From Desulfogranum japonicum DSM 18378 (GTDB lineage: Bacteria; Desulfobacterota; Desulfobulbia; Desulfobulbales; Desulfobulbaceae), in contig NZ_AUCV01000044.1 in NCBI RefSeq assembly GCF_000429945.1, positions 1 to 52,932 on the forward strand: a stretch of DNA of 52,932 nt, read 5' to 3'. Under the pieces are notes generated by a model. That model was not told the origin of the DNA, did no database searches, and worked only from the letters and a program-made list of their open reading frames with translations. Shown here piece by piece: positions 40,379-49,915 of this stretch (positions within the stretch are counted from its first letter, which is position 1; each line of letters starts with the position of its first letter). The position numbers and the translations under genes were made by a program.

Positions 40379-40706
40379 TCTACTCTCCTTTATCTGCTGT
40401 TGATGTCTGCTCAATCTCAGTTCTGTGCAGCCCGTTATATAGCGGAATTCTTCATCAATATCTCAAAAAAAAATCTCAGACATTTGACATCTGGCTTGCC
40501 CGACACCTATCCTAAAATATAAGCGATATTTTTGTAATCGTTCACCAGCATCCGCTCCTGTACACGACTCGGTCACCGTGTATGGACTGAACACATCCAG
40601 TTATGTAACTGTACCTGCAACCCCATATCTTGGTGAATGATTATATGTTTTTTCACATCCAGGGGTGCTCTCACACAGATCCCCCTGCCAGGCAAGGAGT
40701 GTCATT

Positions 40707-42428
40707 ATGCTCAATAGGCTAAGCGTCAAGAAACGCATGTTTCTCGTTATTTTTCTCATTATTCTTCTTTTTGCGCTCATGACATATTTCGCTGTATCCA
40801 CAGCAAATAAGGTGAAGAGCGAAGGCCTGAAAGAGACAGCTACAATCATGCTGGCTGGACAAAAGGCTAAGCTCCAGGTGGCGACCCATACTGCCGCTCT
40901 TACTCTGAGCAAGGCAATTACAGGACTGGATGAAAAACAACAGATTGAAACTATACGTAAACTCATTGATGAGATTCGTTTTGAAGACGATAGTTCAGGG
41001 TACTACTTTGTCTATAACAAAACCACCAATGTGGCTTTGCCTCCTGGGAAGGATAAACAGGGCAAAGACCTGGGTGGAGCAAAAGATAAAGATGGTGTGT
41101 ATTATGTCCGTGAACTGATGAAAGCAGCCCTCAATGGGGGCGGATTTGTTCATTACATTTTTCCCAAACCTCCTACAAAGGAAAATAAGCCCAAACTGGG
41201 CTATTCGGAAATGATACCGGGAACAGATCTGTGGATAGGAACCGGTGTCTATATCGATAATATTGACACCACCGTAGCAAACATGCAGGATGAAATGAAC
41301 AGCCACCTACGTAAGTCCCTGTTTGCCATGGGGGCGACATCAGGTGTTGTGTTCCTGATCATTATTTCCATTATCCTGCTCATAGCATATGGAATCGTGC
41401 AGCGTTTGAATCATGTCGTGATCAACTTGAGCGATATCGCAGAGGGTGAAGGTGACCTGACCAAACGAATTCAAATTCTGACCAACGATGAAATTGGCGA
41501 ACTTGGCAATAAATTCAACCTGTTCATCGAGAAACTCCACGGCATTATTTCAGGAGTTATCAGCAACAGCTCCCAGGTTGAAAGCGCCTCGAACAGTCTT
41601 ACAAGGGTTGCTGCGGAAATGTCGGATAATGCCCAGACAAGTGCTGAGCGATCAAACGCAGTAGCAGGGGCGGCAGAAGAAATGAATGCCAACCTGGCCA
41701 GCGTGGCAGCTGCCATGGAACAGTCAACCACCAACACAGCCATGGTTGCCAGCGCAGCTGAAGAGATGACGGCCACTATCCATGAAATCGCGCAGAACGC
41801 CCAGCAGGCGCATGCCATATCAGAGGAGGCTGTGAGCAAAGCAGGACAGACCTCCCAGAAAATGGCAGACCTCGGCCAGGCCGCCCTGGCTATTAATAAT
41901 GTAACAGAGACAATCACAGAAATTTCCGAACAGACAAACCTGCTTGCTCTGAATGCAACCATCGAAGCTGCACGTGCCGGGGAAGCAGGTAAAGGTTTTG
42001 CCGTGGTGGCAAACGAAATAAAAGAACTGGCAAAACAGACAGCCGCAGCAACCCTTGATATTCGGCTGCAGATTGAAGGGGTTCAGGCAACCACAGACCA
42101 ATCTGTTCATGAAATCCACGAAATTACAGATGTCATCAACAGGGTAAATGAAATTGTGGCAACCATTGCTTCCAGTGTGGATGAGCAGTCAACGGCAACC
42201 AGAGAAATTGCCGAAAACATCGAACAGGCCAGCTTGGGGTTAAAAGAGGTAAATGAAAATATCAGCAACACAACAGTGGTTGCCAGCTCCATTACCACCG
42301 ACATGGTTGAAGTCAATACAACATCTAACATGATATCAGAAAGCAGCAGCAGCCTTTCTCAAAATGCAGAGGAACTGTTGGAAATGTCGCGCCAACTGAA
42401 TCAGCTTGTCAGTGTATTCAAGGTATAA
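40707..42428 (+). CDS. Methyl-accepting chemotaxis protein with Cache sensor
   Basis: A 573-residue receptor. The first helix (about residues 12-34: [20 protein letters not shown]) leads to a periplasmic single-Cache domain ([19 protein letters not shown], then [19 protein letters not shown]). A second helix follows ([18 protein letters not shown]), then HAMP ([15 protein letters not shown]) and the signalling hairpin with the conserved tip [19 protein letters not shown]. No C-terminal CheR-tether pentapeptide is present. The AGGAGT site is well placed, which fixes the start. The ligand is unknown; Cache domains of this type often bind small organic acids. Confidence 0.93.
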   Translation: MLNRLSVKKRMFLVIFLIILLFALMTYFAVSTANKVKSEGLKETATIMLAGQKAKLQVATHTAALTLSKAITGLDEKQQIETIRKLIDEIRFEDDSSGYYFVYNKTTNVALPPGKDKQGKDLGGAKDKDGVYYVRELMKAALNGGGFVHYIFPKPPTKENKPKLGYSEMIPGTDLWIGTGVYIDNIDTTVANMQDEMNSHLRKSLFAMGATSGVVFLIIISIILLIAYGIVQRLNHVVINLSDIAEGEGDLTKRIQILTNDEIGELGNKFNLFIEKLHGIISGVISNSSQVESASNSLTRVAAEMSDNAQTSAERSNAVAGAAEEMNANLASVAAAMEQSTTNTAMVASAAEEMTATIHEIAQNAQQAHAISEEAVSKAGQTSQKMADLGQAALAINNVTETITEISEQTNLLALNATIEAARAGEAGKGFAVVANEIKELAKQTAAATLDIRLQIEGVQATTDQSVHEIHEITDVINRVNEIVATIASSVDEQSTATREIAENIEQASLGLKEVNENISNTTVVASSITTDMVEVNTTSNMISESSSSLSQNAEELLEMSRQLNQLVSVFKV

Positions 42429-42449
42429 CCGGAATATTCTCTGCCTTTC

Positions 42450-42480
42450 ATCCGGGCTTCCCTGGGAAGGGAGCCCGGAT
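42450..42480. terminator. GC-rich hairpin after the chemotaxis receptor gene
   Basis: ATCCGGGCTTCCC pairs with GGGAGCCCGGAT (one bulged T), 22 bases after the stop, between convergent genes. There is no long T-run. Confidence 0.6.
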
Positions 42481-42569
42481 CGACTCGCATTTCCCCCTTC
42501 AAAACCACGAACTGCTCACAGCCCCTCGTTGCCAAACCACGGGTACTTATCCAAAGCGGCCAACGGTTA

Positions 42570-43445
42570 TCACTCCTGCTGTTGACACCTGGCATACTTG
42601 CGGGTAAAAAAATGTCCCACCTTGCTCAGGGCCACAGACAACTGGCTCTGCAGATCAGCCAGCTTCTGGACATCCACTTCACAGGTCCATTCATCCATAA
42701 AGACCTTTTTGACCTCCAGGGAAATACACAAACATCGAGGATAATGGGTGTATAAAAATTCAGTCAGGTATCCTTCTCCTGAAAAAACGTCATCACAGGC
42801 AACGGAACAATCCACTCCATCCAGACAGACTTGGTCCAACTGTTCAATGAGACAAGCCAACACATCGCCAAACATCTCTGTATCAACAAAATAGGTATCG
42901 ATATTGAACAAAGGAGCTCCTTTTCTCTGACGATGCCCATTATATGTATGCAAATCAAAAAGCAGGCAATACTCATATTCTCCCAACAACCGTTCAACAA
43001 TCTCAGTAAGATATTGATAATAGAGGCTGTGCCGCTTTAACAGAACCTTTTTTTCGCTGGCAACCAGAGGTTTTTTCCAGACAGGTCTATCCCACGCGAC
43101 CTCATACAGGGATTCCAAAGGCTTTCGATTAATATCATACATATACCGTGAATCCCTTGCCTGAATCACCATGCCCATATCTTTCAGCAGTTCGCCTGTA
43201 TGGGGATCTTCTTCCTGCAAACGCTCTTTGTCACTGAGCAGGCAATTATCCCTGGCCCAGCTAAACATATGATGCCCGTCATGGATAGCAGTACAAAGCA
43301 GAGGACTGTACTGCCGTAACGAGAGAGTGACAACCCCATCTGCGGTGGTTCCCTGTATTGGTTCTAAATTCTGTAATCGCGAACTGATGTTCGTGTTTTC
43401 AAGAATATGCATGAATCTGCTCTCGATAAAAACTATTTGCCTCAT
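42570..43445 (-). CDS. N-formylglutamate amidohydrolase family protein
   Basis: A protein of up to 291 residues related to N-formylglutamate amidohydrolases (HutG-type zinc hydrolases). Visible family positions are TAIHDGHHMFSWARDN (His/Asp metal-type residues), the DPHTGEL block, and LFDLHTYNGHRQ. The C-terminal part (SVACDDVFSGEGYLTEF) also fits. There is no histidine-degradation gene nearby, so the natural substrate may differ. An internal ATG at 43412 is an equally good start. It runs convergent with the receptor gene. Confidence 0.75.
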   Translation of the reverse strand: MRQIVFIESRFMHILENTNISSRLQNLEPIQGTTADGVVTLSLRQYSPLLCTAIHDGHHMFSWARDNCLLSDKERLQEEDPHTGELLKDMGMVIQARDSRYMYDINRKPLESLYEVAWDRPVWKKPLVASEKKVLLKRHSLYYQYLTEIVERLLGEYEYCLLFDLHTYNGHRQRKGAPLFNIDTYFVDTEMFGDVLACLIEQLDQVCLDGVDCSVACDDVFSGEGYLTEFLYTHYPRCLCISLEVKKVFMDEWTCEVDVQKLADLQSQLSVALSKVGHFFTRKYARCQQQE

Positions 43446-43499
43446 TTATGGCCAGGTACCTACTATAACAGCCCCCTCTGCACGTTCTTGCAGACAACA

Positions 43500-44588
43500 T
43501 TAATGCGCCAACCTGGCCTGTAAAAGAAAATTAGCAGGAAAGGTGATACCCAATTTTTTTGCCAGGGTCATATTCAGGCTGATGGCAGCCTGCCTGTTCT
43601 GGCTGTTTTCAAGCTGGCTCACCGGAACACCATCAAGAATTTTCAAGGCCTGATTTGCTATCCATCGTCCCTGCTCTTCAGGTTGGGTAGCGAGAGTAAT
43701 AAGTGCAAAAGGTGCCATCCAACTATCCCAGTTACCTGTGGGTATACGGGTTGCCCGATCAATAAACACTTTAGCCTGTTGAGCATCCCACCCCATTACC
43801 CTGGAGGAATTGCCGATAAGGAGCATATCAACTTCACTTTGCAGACGGAGATATTGCTCTTTCCATTGGTCAAAGGTGGCTACCAGACGAATATCCAGGG
43901 GCAGGTTCAAACGTTCGGCATAAAACTGGGCCTCTTTTCTCGCAGAATAATCATTCCCCTTGAGAAAACCTATTCGCGGTCCCTTTGCATATTTTTGCAA
44001 ATGGTCGACAATCTGATCAACAAGCTGTACTTCAACCATGCCGACCACCTTTTCCGGAGGCAGATCGTATTCATCGGCACTCCCATTGACACCGCAGAAA
44101 ATAACAGGAAATTTCCATTTTCGACAGTTCGGAACAACAAGGTATTTCACTGCATTGTCATCGGACACCAGGAGCAGGTCCGGTTGAAACTGCTCAATAA
44201 CACCTTCCATTCTGCGAACAGCAGAGGCAATAAAGTCGGGCTCTACGTTCCGCTTAGTATCCATATATTCAATTTTAAGCAAAACAGCACCTGTTGATTG
44301 CGCTTTGGCATACCCCTGTTCGTCAAGTTGTACCTGTAAAAGCGCTGCCGCAGCACGAGTGATGCCCCTGGTCCAGGGATACCCATAATCATAGGAATTA
44401 ATAAGAAGAAGACGAGGCAGCTCTTTTACAAAACTGACGCTCTCATGACGACGGGATGGAGATTTCCGGGAATTTGCCCTTTCATCAGAAGGAGTACAGC
44501 ACCAGAAGCACAATGCACTCAGGGTAATACAAATCAATGCTAACCAGCGTTGTCGAAGCATTGCATTCAAACGCAGGCCAATATACAT
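43500..44588 (-). CDS. ABC-type substrate-binding protein (orphan)
   Basis: A 362-residue exported protein of the ABC-transporter substrate-binding group with a two-lobe periplasmic-binding fold (LLLINSYDYGYPWTRGI; LLLVSDDNAVKYLVV; KFPVIFCGVNGSADEY). An N-terminal hydrophobic segment with a Cys pair (LCFWCCTPS, about residues 26-34) suggests a lipoprotein signal. The start at 44588 is supported by AGAGGA 8 bases upstream. No permease or ATPase gene is adjacent, so it may serve a remote transporter or a sensor kinase. Nothing supported lies between 44589 and the nif terminator at 44942. Confidence 0.75.
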   Translation of the reverse strand: MYIGLRLNAMLRQRWLALICITLSALCFWCCTPSDERANSRKSPSRRHESVSFVKELPRLLLINSYDYGYPWTRGITRAAAALLQVQLDEQGYAKAQSTGAVLLKIEYMDTKRNVEPDFIASAVRRMEGVIEQFQPDLLLVSDDNAVKYLVVPNCRKWKFPVIFCGVNGSADEYDLPPEKVVGMVEVQLVDQIVDHLQKYAKGPRIGFLKGNDYSARKEAQFYAERLNLPLDIRLVATFDQWKEQYLRLQSEVDMLLIGNSSRVMGWDAQQAKVFIDRATRIPTGNWDSWMAPFALITLATQPEEQGRWIANQALKILDGVPVSQLENSQNRQAAISLNMTLAKKLGITFPANFLLQARLAH

Positions 44589-44882
44589 GGGAGATATCCT
44601 CTTATAAGTACCAGTCGCATAATAAGCAAACCCAGACTCATCAGCATAATGGTTTGCAACCACGTAAGGGGTATTTGAAACAAAGCAGATGAAACTGCAC
44701 CCAGGCAACTTATGACTGAGAATCCAGACCACATAACGTCACACCTGCACAGCAAAAGGCAAAAAGATGTTTCCTGCCCGGAAAACATGCTCACATATTA
44801 GTATATCCTCTCAAAATTGGGTGATGAAATCAAGGATTGAGCAAAAAGAGGGAGAAGATCTACAGAAAAAATAAACAGGGAA

Positions 44883-44942
44883 AATCAAAAAACATGCGGG
44901 CAACCAGTGGACAACACAACCACTGGCTATATTGCCCGCATG
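44883..44942 (-). terminator. Rho-independent terminator of the nifENB operon
   Basis: On the minus strand a long stem (GCATGCGGGCAA and inner CCAGTGG/CCACTGG arms with a short internal loop) is followed by TTTTTTGATTTT. It starts about 40 bases after the nifB stop. Confidence 0.88.
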
Positions 44943-44981
44943 CACAAGAAGAGAGAGGGAGGAGGTAAAAATTCTATTCTA

Positions 44982-46259
44982 TCAGCCGCAGCCTCCGCCG
45001 GTTCCTGTACAGGTGCCTTCGGCACAGGGGTTACGACGACCACGAAGCTGATTCAGATCTCTTTTTTCATATACGGCACGCAGGCCGTCTTCGATAAAAC
45101 CGGATGCCTCCACGGGCTTTACACCGGCACTGCTTAAAATCTCATAGGGTGTTTCGCCAACACCGCTGACCAGTACAGCCCTGCAATCACCTAAAATACG
45201 GGCCAGCTGATGCCATCGTTTAATACCGCCACCAATTTCCGCCGCAGGCCGCTCTTCCACCTTACGGTAACTGCCATCATCCATTTCCCAGATTTCAAAC
45301 GAGTTGGCTTCTCCCAGGTGCTGATTCACAAGCAGACCTTCAAGGGTGGCAACAGCCACATAGGGACGCCCATTGACCGGCATGGGCTTAATACTTGAGC
45401 AGGATGAAAGGCAACTTCTGAATTCTTCTGTTTTGTCATCATCCAACAGACCGACGGCGTCTGCACGACATCTGGTGCAATGACGCATCTGGGGCAGGTA
45501 CTGTTCTGCCATGGAGCGAATATTTTCCATGGTTTCCTTATCCGGCTGGGTCAAATTTCCAAACGGCGTGTTAGCATTGGGGAAAAGAGCCATGGCGTTG
45601 AAGAGATCAACCCCAAGCTCTTTCATTTTGCTGGCAATATCTTCAATATGATGGTCGTTGATGCCGGGAATAACAATACAGTTCACCTTTACGGTAATGC
45701 CATGTTCCTTTAATCTGCTAATGGCGGCAAGCTGGCGGGAAAGCAGCAGTTCTGCAGCCTGCAGTCCTCTGTAGACAACCTTGCCGTCTCGCACCCAGGA
45801 ATAGATATTCTGTCCGATTTCAGGATCAACAGCGCAGACCGTTATGGTTACATGCCCTACATTCAGTTCCGCCAATTCATCTATATACGGACCTATATTC
45901 ATGCCGTTGGAGGAAATGCAAAGCAGCATCTCAGGATGATTTTTATGAATCATACGCATGGTGCCCATGGTCTCATCACCATTGGCAAAAGGATCCCCCG
46001 GGCCTGCAATACCGGCAACAGTGATACGTGGTTCTTTTTCAAGAACACGTTTGACATATACCCCTGCCTGCTCTACGGTCAATACCTTGCTGGTTACACC
46101 CGGTCTGGATTCAAGCACGCAGTCATACTTGCGATCGCAAAAATTACATTTAATGTTACATTTTGGGGCAACAGGAAGATGCACTCGCCCGTATTTGCCT
46201 TTTGCCTTTACGTTAAAGCAGGGATGTTTCAAGAACTCTTTATCCTTTGAAGTCGTCAT
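44982..46259 (-). CDS. nifB: Nitrogenase cofactor biosynthesis protein NifB (radical SAM + NifX-like)
   Basis: A 425-residue enzyme that builds the NifB-cofactor, the 8Fe-9S-C precursor of FeMo-co, by radical SAM chemistry. The radical SAM cluster motif is KCNIKCNFCDRKYDC (Cys 34, 38, 41). The motif GIAGPGDPFAN contacts S-adenosylmethionine, and further Cys residues (HCTRCRAD; RSCLSSCSS) can hold extra clusters. The C-terminal NifX/NafY-like domain spans about residues 300-400, and the protein ends in a Cys/Gly-rich tail (CAEGTCTGTGGGCG). ATG 46259 has GAGG 8 bases upstream; ATG 46265 is an alternative. It is the last gene of nifE-nifN-nifB. Confidence 0.97.
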   Translation of the reverse strand: MTTSKDKEFLKHPCFNVKAKGKYGRVHLPVAPKCNIKCNFCDRKYDCVLESRPGVTSKVLTVEQAGVYVKRVLEKEPRITVAGIAGPGDPFANGDETMGTMRMIHKNHPEMLLCISSNGMNIGPYIDELAELNVGHVTITVCAVDPEIGQNIYSWVRDGKVVYRGLQAAELLLSRQLAAISRLKEHGITVKVNCIVIPGINDHHIEDIASKMKELGVDLFNAMALFPNANTPFGNLTQPDKETMENIRSMAEQYLPQMRHCTRCRADAVGLLDDDKTEEFRSCLSSCSSIKPMPVNGRPYVAVATLEGLLVNQHLGEANSFEIWEMDDGSYRKVEERPAAEIGGGIKRWHQLARILGDCRAVLVSGVGETPYEILSSAGVKPVEASGFIEDGLRAVYEKRDLNQLRGRRNPCAEGTCTGTGGGCG

Positions 46260-46291
46260 AGTCATATCCTCATTTATGAAGCATCTTCCGT

Positions 46292-47644
46292 TTACATATA
46301 GCTGTAGCCAATGGGTGAGTCGCTCTGTTTCTTGGCAATAACAGTATTGGTAATCAAATCAAACAAGCCCTGTGCACCATGGTAACCGAGGTGGAGAATC
46401 CTCTGGCCACCAACTCTGTCGTGGATGGGAAATCCCACCCGAATCATGGGAATTTCCATCTTACGGGCAAAGGAGTATCCTTTGGAATGCCCCACAACCA
46501 TGTCAACCTTTTCTTCTCTGGCAAGGTGCTCAATATCAAAGAAATCAACATCCTCTTTAACAATTGGCATGGCACAATCCAGGCCTTCCAAGACCGTGGC
46601 AATACTTTCTTCGAATTTTCCGCTGTGGCCGCCTGAAGCACAAAGCACAGGTTTGACACCGATTTCAGCAAGCAAGGCAGCCACTCCAACTACCAGGTCT
46701 TCCTCTCCATAGACAACAGCGCGTTTTCCACTGATATATTTATGCCCATCAACCATGGCATCAATGAGACGTCCCCTGGCACCGATATACTTTTCAGGCA
46801 TCGGTTTGCCGCTGATTTTAGTCAGCAAATCCATGAAGGCATCTGTTTCACGGATACCGATGGGCAATCCAGCCTGATAGAGCTGAACTCCGTATTTATC
46901 CCGCAGGACTGTGCCAGCTGTCTGGCCGGGTAGCGTTGATCCAAGTTCTATAGAAGCCTTGGCTCCTCCCATTTTACGAATATCATCCAGTGGCGTGCCA
47001 CCTTTCGGAACCAATGGATATTCATTGAGAGCGGGTCCATCCAAGGTGTCGCTGTAATCAGGCATCAAAGAATACTCGATGCCAAAATCTTCGCAGACAT
47101 CTTTGAGATAACGGATATCAGCTGTGGAAATAAACCCGCTGAATACATTAATTTTTTCATGCTTTGCAGCAGGACCGCTAAGCTGCTCTACAGTGGCTCT
47201 GGTTGCAGCTAGAAACCCTTCCATATGGGTACCGGCGTAGCTCGGCGTGGAGACATGAACCACTAACGGAGAATTTTCATCTGCAAATTCCTCTTTATAT
47301 TCATTGAGAATCATAGGAACATTGTCGCCAATGGTTTCCGTCAGACAGGTAGTGGCAACACCTATGATTTCAGGTGAATATTTGGCTGTGACGTTTTTCA
47401 ATCCCAGCTTCAGGTTAGCGGAGCCACCGTACACAGCATGTTTCTCTCCCAGGGATGAAGAGGCAATATCAATGGGCTCATTAAAATGACTGATAATGTA
47501 TCTGCGCATATACGTAGCACACCCCTGAGAACCATGTAAAAAGGGGACACATCCTTCTATACCGCGAAAAGCCAGCGAAGCACCTAGGGGTTTACAAAGT
47601 TTACAGGCGTTGGTGGTTGATGTATAATTTGGCATTTTGCTCAT
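46292..47644 (-). CDS. nifN: Nitrogenase iron-molybdenum cofactor scaffold NifN
   Basis: A 450-residue beta-like subunit of the NifEN scaffold on which NifB-cofactor is matured to FeMo-co. Its N-terminus carries the family's cluster-binding pattern (ACKLCKPLGASLAFRGIEG; GSQGCATYMRRYIISHF; TTCLTETIGDN). Three Rossmann-like segments follow. Its start overlaps the nifE stop by four bases (ATGA), so the two scaffold subunits are coupled. NifN rather than NifK is chosen because of the short N-terminus, the CKLC opening and position after nifE. Confidence 0.95.
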   Translation of the reverse strand: MSKMPNYTSTTNACKLCKPLGASLAFRGIEGCVPFLHGSQGCATYMRRYIISHFNEPIDIASSSLGEKHAVYGGSANLKLGLKNVTAKYSPEIIGVATTCLTETIGDNVPMILNEYKEEFADENSPLVVHVSTPSYAGTHMEGFLAATRATVEQLSGPAAKHEKINVFSGFISTADIRYLKDVCEDFGIEYSLMPDYSDTLDGPALNEYPLVPKGGTPLDDIRKMGGAKASIELGSTLPGQTAGTVLRDKYGVQLYQAGLPIGIRETDAFMDLLTKISGKPMPEKYIGARGRLIDAMVDGHKYISGKRAVVYGEEDLVVGVAALLAEIGVKPVLCASGGHSGKFEESIATVLEGLDCAMPIVKEDVDFFDIEHLAREEKVDMVVGHSKGYSFARKMEIPMIRVGFPIHDRVGGQRILHLGYHGAQGLFDLITNTVIAKKQSDSPIGYSYM

Positions 47645-49002
47645 GACGCACTCTCCTCACTGGCTCTACGGGGTACAAATTTCCACACCGGACTTGTCAC
47701 AGAGATATACACTTCGTGTGCAAAATTGAGCATGCCCGTAAATCCAGCTAATATTTCCTTTCGTTCGTGATTATGATCGCAGAAGGCTACGCCAAGTTTG
47801 TATGCGATTGGCCGTTCCTTTACTCCACCAACAAACACATCCACGTCCTTTTCCTTTATAAACGCTGAAAGCTCCAATGGATTGGCATCATCAACAATTA
47901 TTGTGCCGTCATCGGTTACCTGCTCCAGTTCTTCGTAATCTGCAGTGGTGCCGGTCTGGGAGCCAACCATGACGACTTCCATATCCAGCATGCGAAAAGC
48001 CTTGATCAAGGAAAAGGCCTTGAATGCGCCACCGACATAGATGGCAGCCTTTTTCCCCTTCAGTGCTTCTCTGTATTTTTTCAGATCAGGCAGAAGCGCT
48101 CCCAACTCTTCCCTGACCAGGCTTTTAGCCTTTTCCATGAGCTCAGGATCATCAAAATGCCTGGCAACGGAATACAGCGACTCAGCCATGTCATCTACTC
48201 CAGAGTAGGAGACACGTATGGACGGAATGCCATATTTTTCTTTCATTATGTTCGCCAACTCCATGGTTGCGCCGGAACACTGCACTACGTTGAGTGATGC
48301 TCCGTGGGCACGCTGTATATCGGCAACCCGGCCATCACCGGTTATGTTGGCAACTATTTCAATACCGATGCGCTCGTAATATTCACGAATGAGCCATATC
48401 TCACCGGCAAGGTTAAAATCTCCCAGAATATTGATGGAATACTTGGAAATACCTGCGGTATCGCCGGTTCCAACCAGACTGGACAGGGCGTTACATGCCG
48501 CTTCATACCCTGCACGTTTGTTCCCTTTGAACCCTTCAGACTGTACCGGTAAAACCGGAATGCCCTTTGCCTTAGAAACCTTTTTGCAGACAGCTTCCAG
48601 ATCATCACCAATGATGCCGACAATACATGTAGAGTAGACAAAAGCAGCATTGGGCTTATGACGGTCAATGAGTTCATCAAGGGCAGCTTCGAGCTTTTTC
48701 TCTCCCCCAAAAATAACGTCCATCTCCTGCAGATCAGTAGAGAAAGAAAGCCTGTGAATTTCGGGTCCAGAGGACAAGGCACCGCGAATATCCCAGGTAT
48801 ATACAGCACAGCCTATGGGGCCATGAACCAGGTGCAGCGCATCGGCAATGGGATACAGGACAACTCTGGAACCACAAAAAACGCAGGCTCGCTGACTGAC
48901 TGCTCCAGCAAGACTATCTTTATTACAGTCTATTTCGAAAGGTGCAGCGCCCTTACGGACGACCTGTCCCTTACGTTCATCGAGTACTGTTGCTGTGCTC
49001 AT
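47641..49002 (-). CDS. nifE: Nitrogenase iron-molybdenum cofactor scaffold NifE
   Basis: A 453-residue alpha-like subunit of NifEN. Characteristic blocks are QRACVFCGSRVVLYPIADA, LHLVHGPIGCAVYTWDIRG and VYSTCIVGIIGDD. The cysteines in these hold the NifEN cluster; CVFCG has an extra Cys relative to many homologues. The gene is first in the nifENB operon, with GGAAG 7 bases before the ATG and a leader of about 44 bases after a -24/-12 promoter. It therefore needs sigma-54 and most likely NifA. Confidence 0.96.
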   Translation of the reverse strand: MSTATVLDERKGQVVRKGAAPFEIDCNKDSLAGAVSQRACVFCGSRVVLYPIADALHLVHGPIGCAVYTWDIRGALSSGPEIHRLSFSTDLQEMDVIFGGEKKLEAALDELIDRHKPNAAFVYSTCIVGIIGDDLEAVCKKVSKAKGIPVLPVQSEGFKGNKRAGYEAACNALSSLVGTGDTAGISKYSINILGDFNLAGEIWLIREYYERIGIEIVANITGDGRVADIQRAHGASLNVVQCSGATMELANIMKEKYGIPSIRVSYSGVDDMAESLYSVARHFDDPELMEKAKSLVREELGALLPDLKKYREALKGKKAAIYVGGAFKAFSLIKAFRMLDMEVVMVGSQTGTTADYEELEQVTDDGTIIVDDANPLELSAFIKEKDVDVFVGGVKERPIAYKLGVAFCDHNHERKEILAGFTGMLNFAHEVYISVTSPVWKFVPRRASEESAS

Positions 49003-49056
49003 AAGTCTGCTTCCTTGTATATGTAAAAATGAATGTATGATCTTTACCCCTATATC

Positions 49057-49073
49057 AGCAAAGGGTATGCCAA
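49057..49073 (-). promoter_or_regulatory. Sigma-54 (-24/-12) promoter of nifENB
   Basis: On the minus strand TTGGCATACCCTTTGCT has GG and GC separated by exactly 10 bases and matches TTGGCAC-N5-TTGCT closely. It is about 55 bases upstream of the nifE start. Confidence 0.85.
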
Positions 49074-49177
49074 CGATTCATTTTAAAAACAAACAAGGAA
49101 AAACAGTGAGTTAAAAAAATGAGAAAATACAACACACAATAATGTAAACATCAAACACCTGCACACATGCCCCTTTT

Positions 49178-49193
49178 TGTGTGCTTATCTACA
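49178..49193. promoter_or_regulatory. NifA upstream activator sequence
   Basis: TGT-N10-ACA (TGTGTGCTTATCTACA) lies about 107 bases upstream of the -24 element, the usual distance for NifA binding before looping to a sigma-54 promoter. Confidence 0.75.
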
Positions 49194-49260
49194 AAAAGGT
49201 AGCCAGCGAAGCCTTTGCAAATGTTTGACGTAAATTTTTCGTAATTGTACAATTTGAAAA

Positions 49261-49284
49261 CGGTGCCCAAACATCAGGGCACCG
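49261..49284 (-). terminator. Hairpin downstream of the nif accessory block
   Basis: CGGTGCCC pairs with GGGCACCG around AAACATCA. On the minus strand TTTTC follows. It lies about 290 bases after the small gene ending at 49576 and just upstream of the NifA site, so it may insulate nifENB from read-through. Confidence 0.55.
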
Positions 49285-49364
49285 AAGGAGACAGTCTGCC
49301 TTGAACAGGCATGACCAGATAAAAAAAAGTATTACAGCTCAGAGGTATGCCATCTTCAAATGAT

Positions 49365-49421
49365 CACGGTTTCCCGCATTGAAAGCCCTCCAGAGCTTTC
49401 AATTGCCTGCAAGAAACCGTG
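49365..49421. repeat. Palindromic repeat, GATCRCGGTTTCCCGCAT family, copy 2
   Basis: CACGGTTT...GCATTGAAAGC pairs with GCTTTCAATTGC...AAACCGTG. The left part GATCACGGTTTCCCGCAT matches copy 1 (12571-12588) at all but one base, and the right flank (AAACCG, CTTG-CAAATCTG) also matches. Confidence 0.65.
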
Positions 49422-49443
49422 GCTTGCCAAATCTGGCGCACCT

Positions 49444-49562
49444 TTTATGCATTTAGAGTAACTGCTCACAGTACACCTTATCTTTTCACGGTTAACCGGG
49501 CTTGGGTATGATCCAATACGCTGCGCCAGCCTGATTACGAAAATCTCAGGCACCCTGTAACC
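49444..49562 (-). repeat. Dispersed intergenic repeat, copy 2
   Basis: The reverse complement of this stretch resembles 4654-4765, with CAGGCTGGCGCA and CAAGCC-GGTT in the same order and a GTGA-CAG block further on. It lies next to the GATCRCGGTTT palindrome in the gap between nifE and the accessory genes. Confidence 0.55.
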
Positions 49563-49575
49563 AGTTACAAATATA

Positions 49576-49893
49576 TCACGTAAACTTAATCTGCAGGGTT
49601 TCCTCTTCTTCATTGGGAACCAGGGCATATTCCCCCTGACGGATAAGGGTCAAGCCAAACTGCTTTCCCTGTTGATGCAACGTGTCAAAGATCGCCCCCC
49701 GCTTATCCGGCTCACTTTCCGTATTAAACCAGACCAGTACCTCTTCGCCCTGCTCTCCCATCTGTAACAAAAAGGCATTATGCTCAATGAAGACCAGATC
49801 ATCATAACAATGGGTCATCTGATACCCGGTACTTTCCAACATACTGACGATTACTCCCAGTGGTCGATATGGGACAGCCTCCTGTGCACTCAC
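49576..49893 (-). CDS. Conserved-looking small protein in the nif cluster, unknown function
   Basis: A 105-residue soluble protein with mixed beta/alpha character (YQMTHCYDDLVFIEHNAFLLQ; EVLVWFNTESEPDKRG; GLTLIRQGEYALVPNEEEE). I do not recognise a family. The GTG start is chosen because GAGG lies 6 bases before it. It is the last of four tightly packed genes downstream of the NifB paralogue and likely belongs to the nifK transcript. It has no Cys-rich motif (one Cys only), so cluster binding is unlikely. Confidence 0.65.
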   Translation of the reverse strand: MSAQEAVPYRPLGVIVSMLESTGYQMTHCYDDLVFIEHNAFLLQMGEQGEEVLVWFNTESEPDKRGAIFDTLHQQGKQFGLTLIRQGEYALVPNEEEETLQIKFT

Positions 49894-49915
49894 GTCACAC
49901 CTCAGCGTAGTAAAA

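Noticed and set aside
40218-40403. 61-codon frame after the DAC-like gene
   Set aside because: Weak start and its 3' part is the hairpin at 40347-40378; no protein features.
49356-49628. 90-codon open frame on the minus strand overlapping the gap before nifE
   Set aside because: It runs straight through the palindromic repeats and overlaps the supported small gene at 49576; repeat-derived coding is not convincing and there is no ribosome binding site.
49872-49884. GGACAGCCTCCTG, a 13-base match to the arm of the CTAGGAG palindromes at the start of a small nif-cluster gene
   Set aside because: No second arm lies nearby and the bases encode ordinary residues (QEAV), a combination that also occurs inside the HAD gene near 34910.
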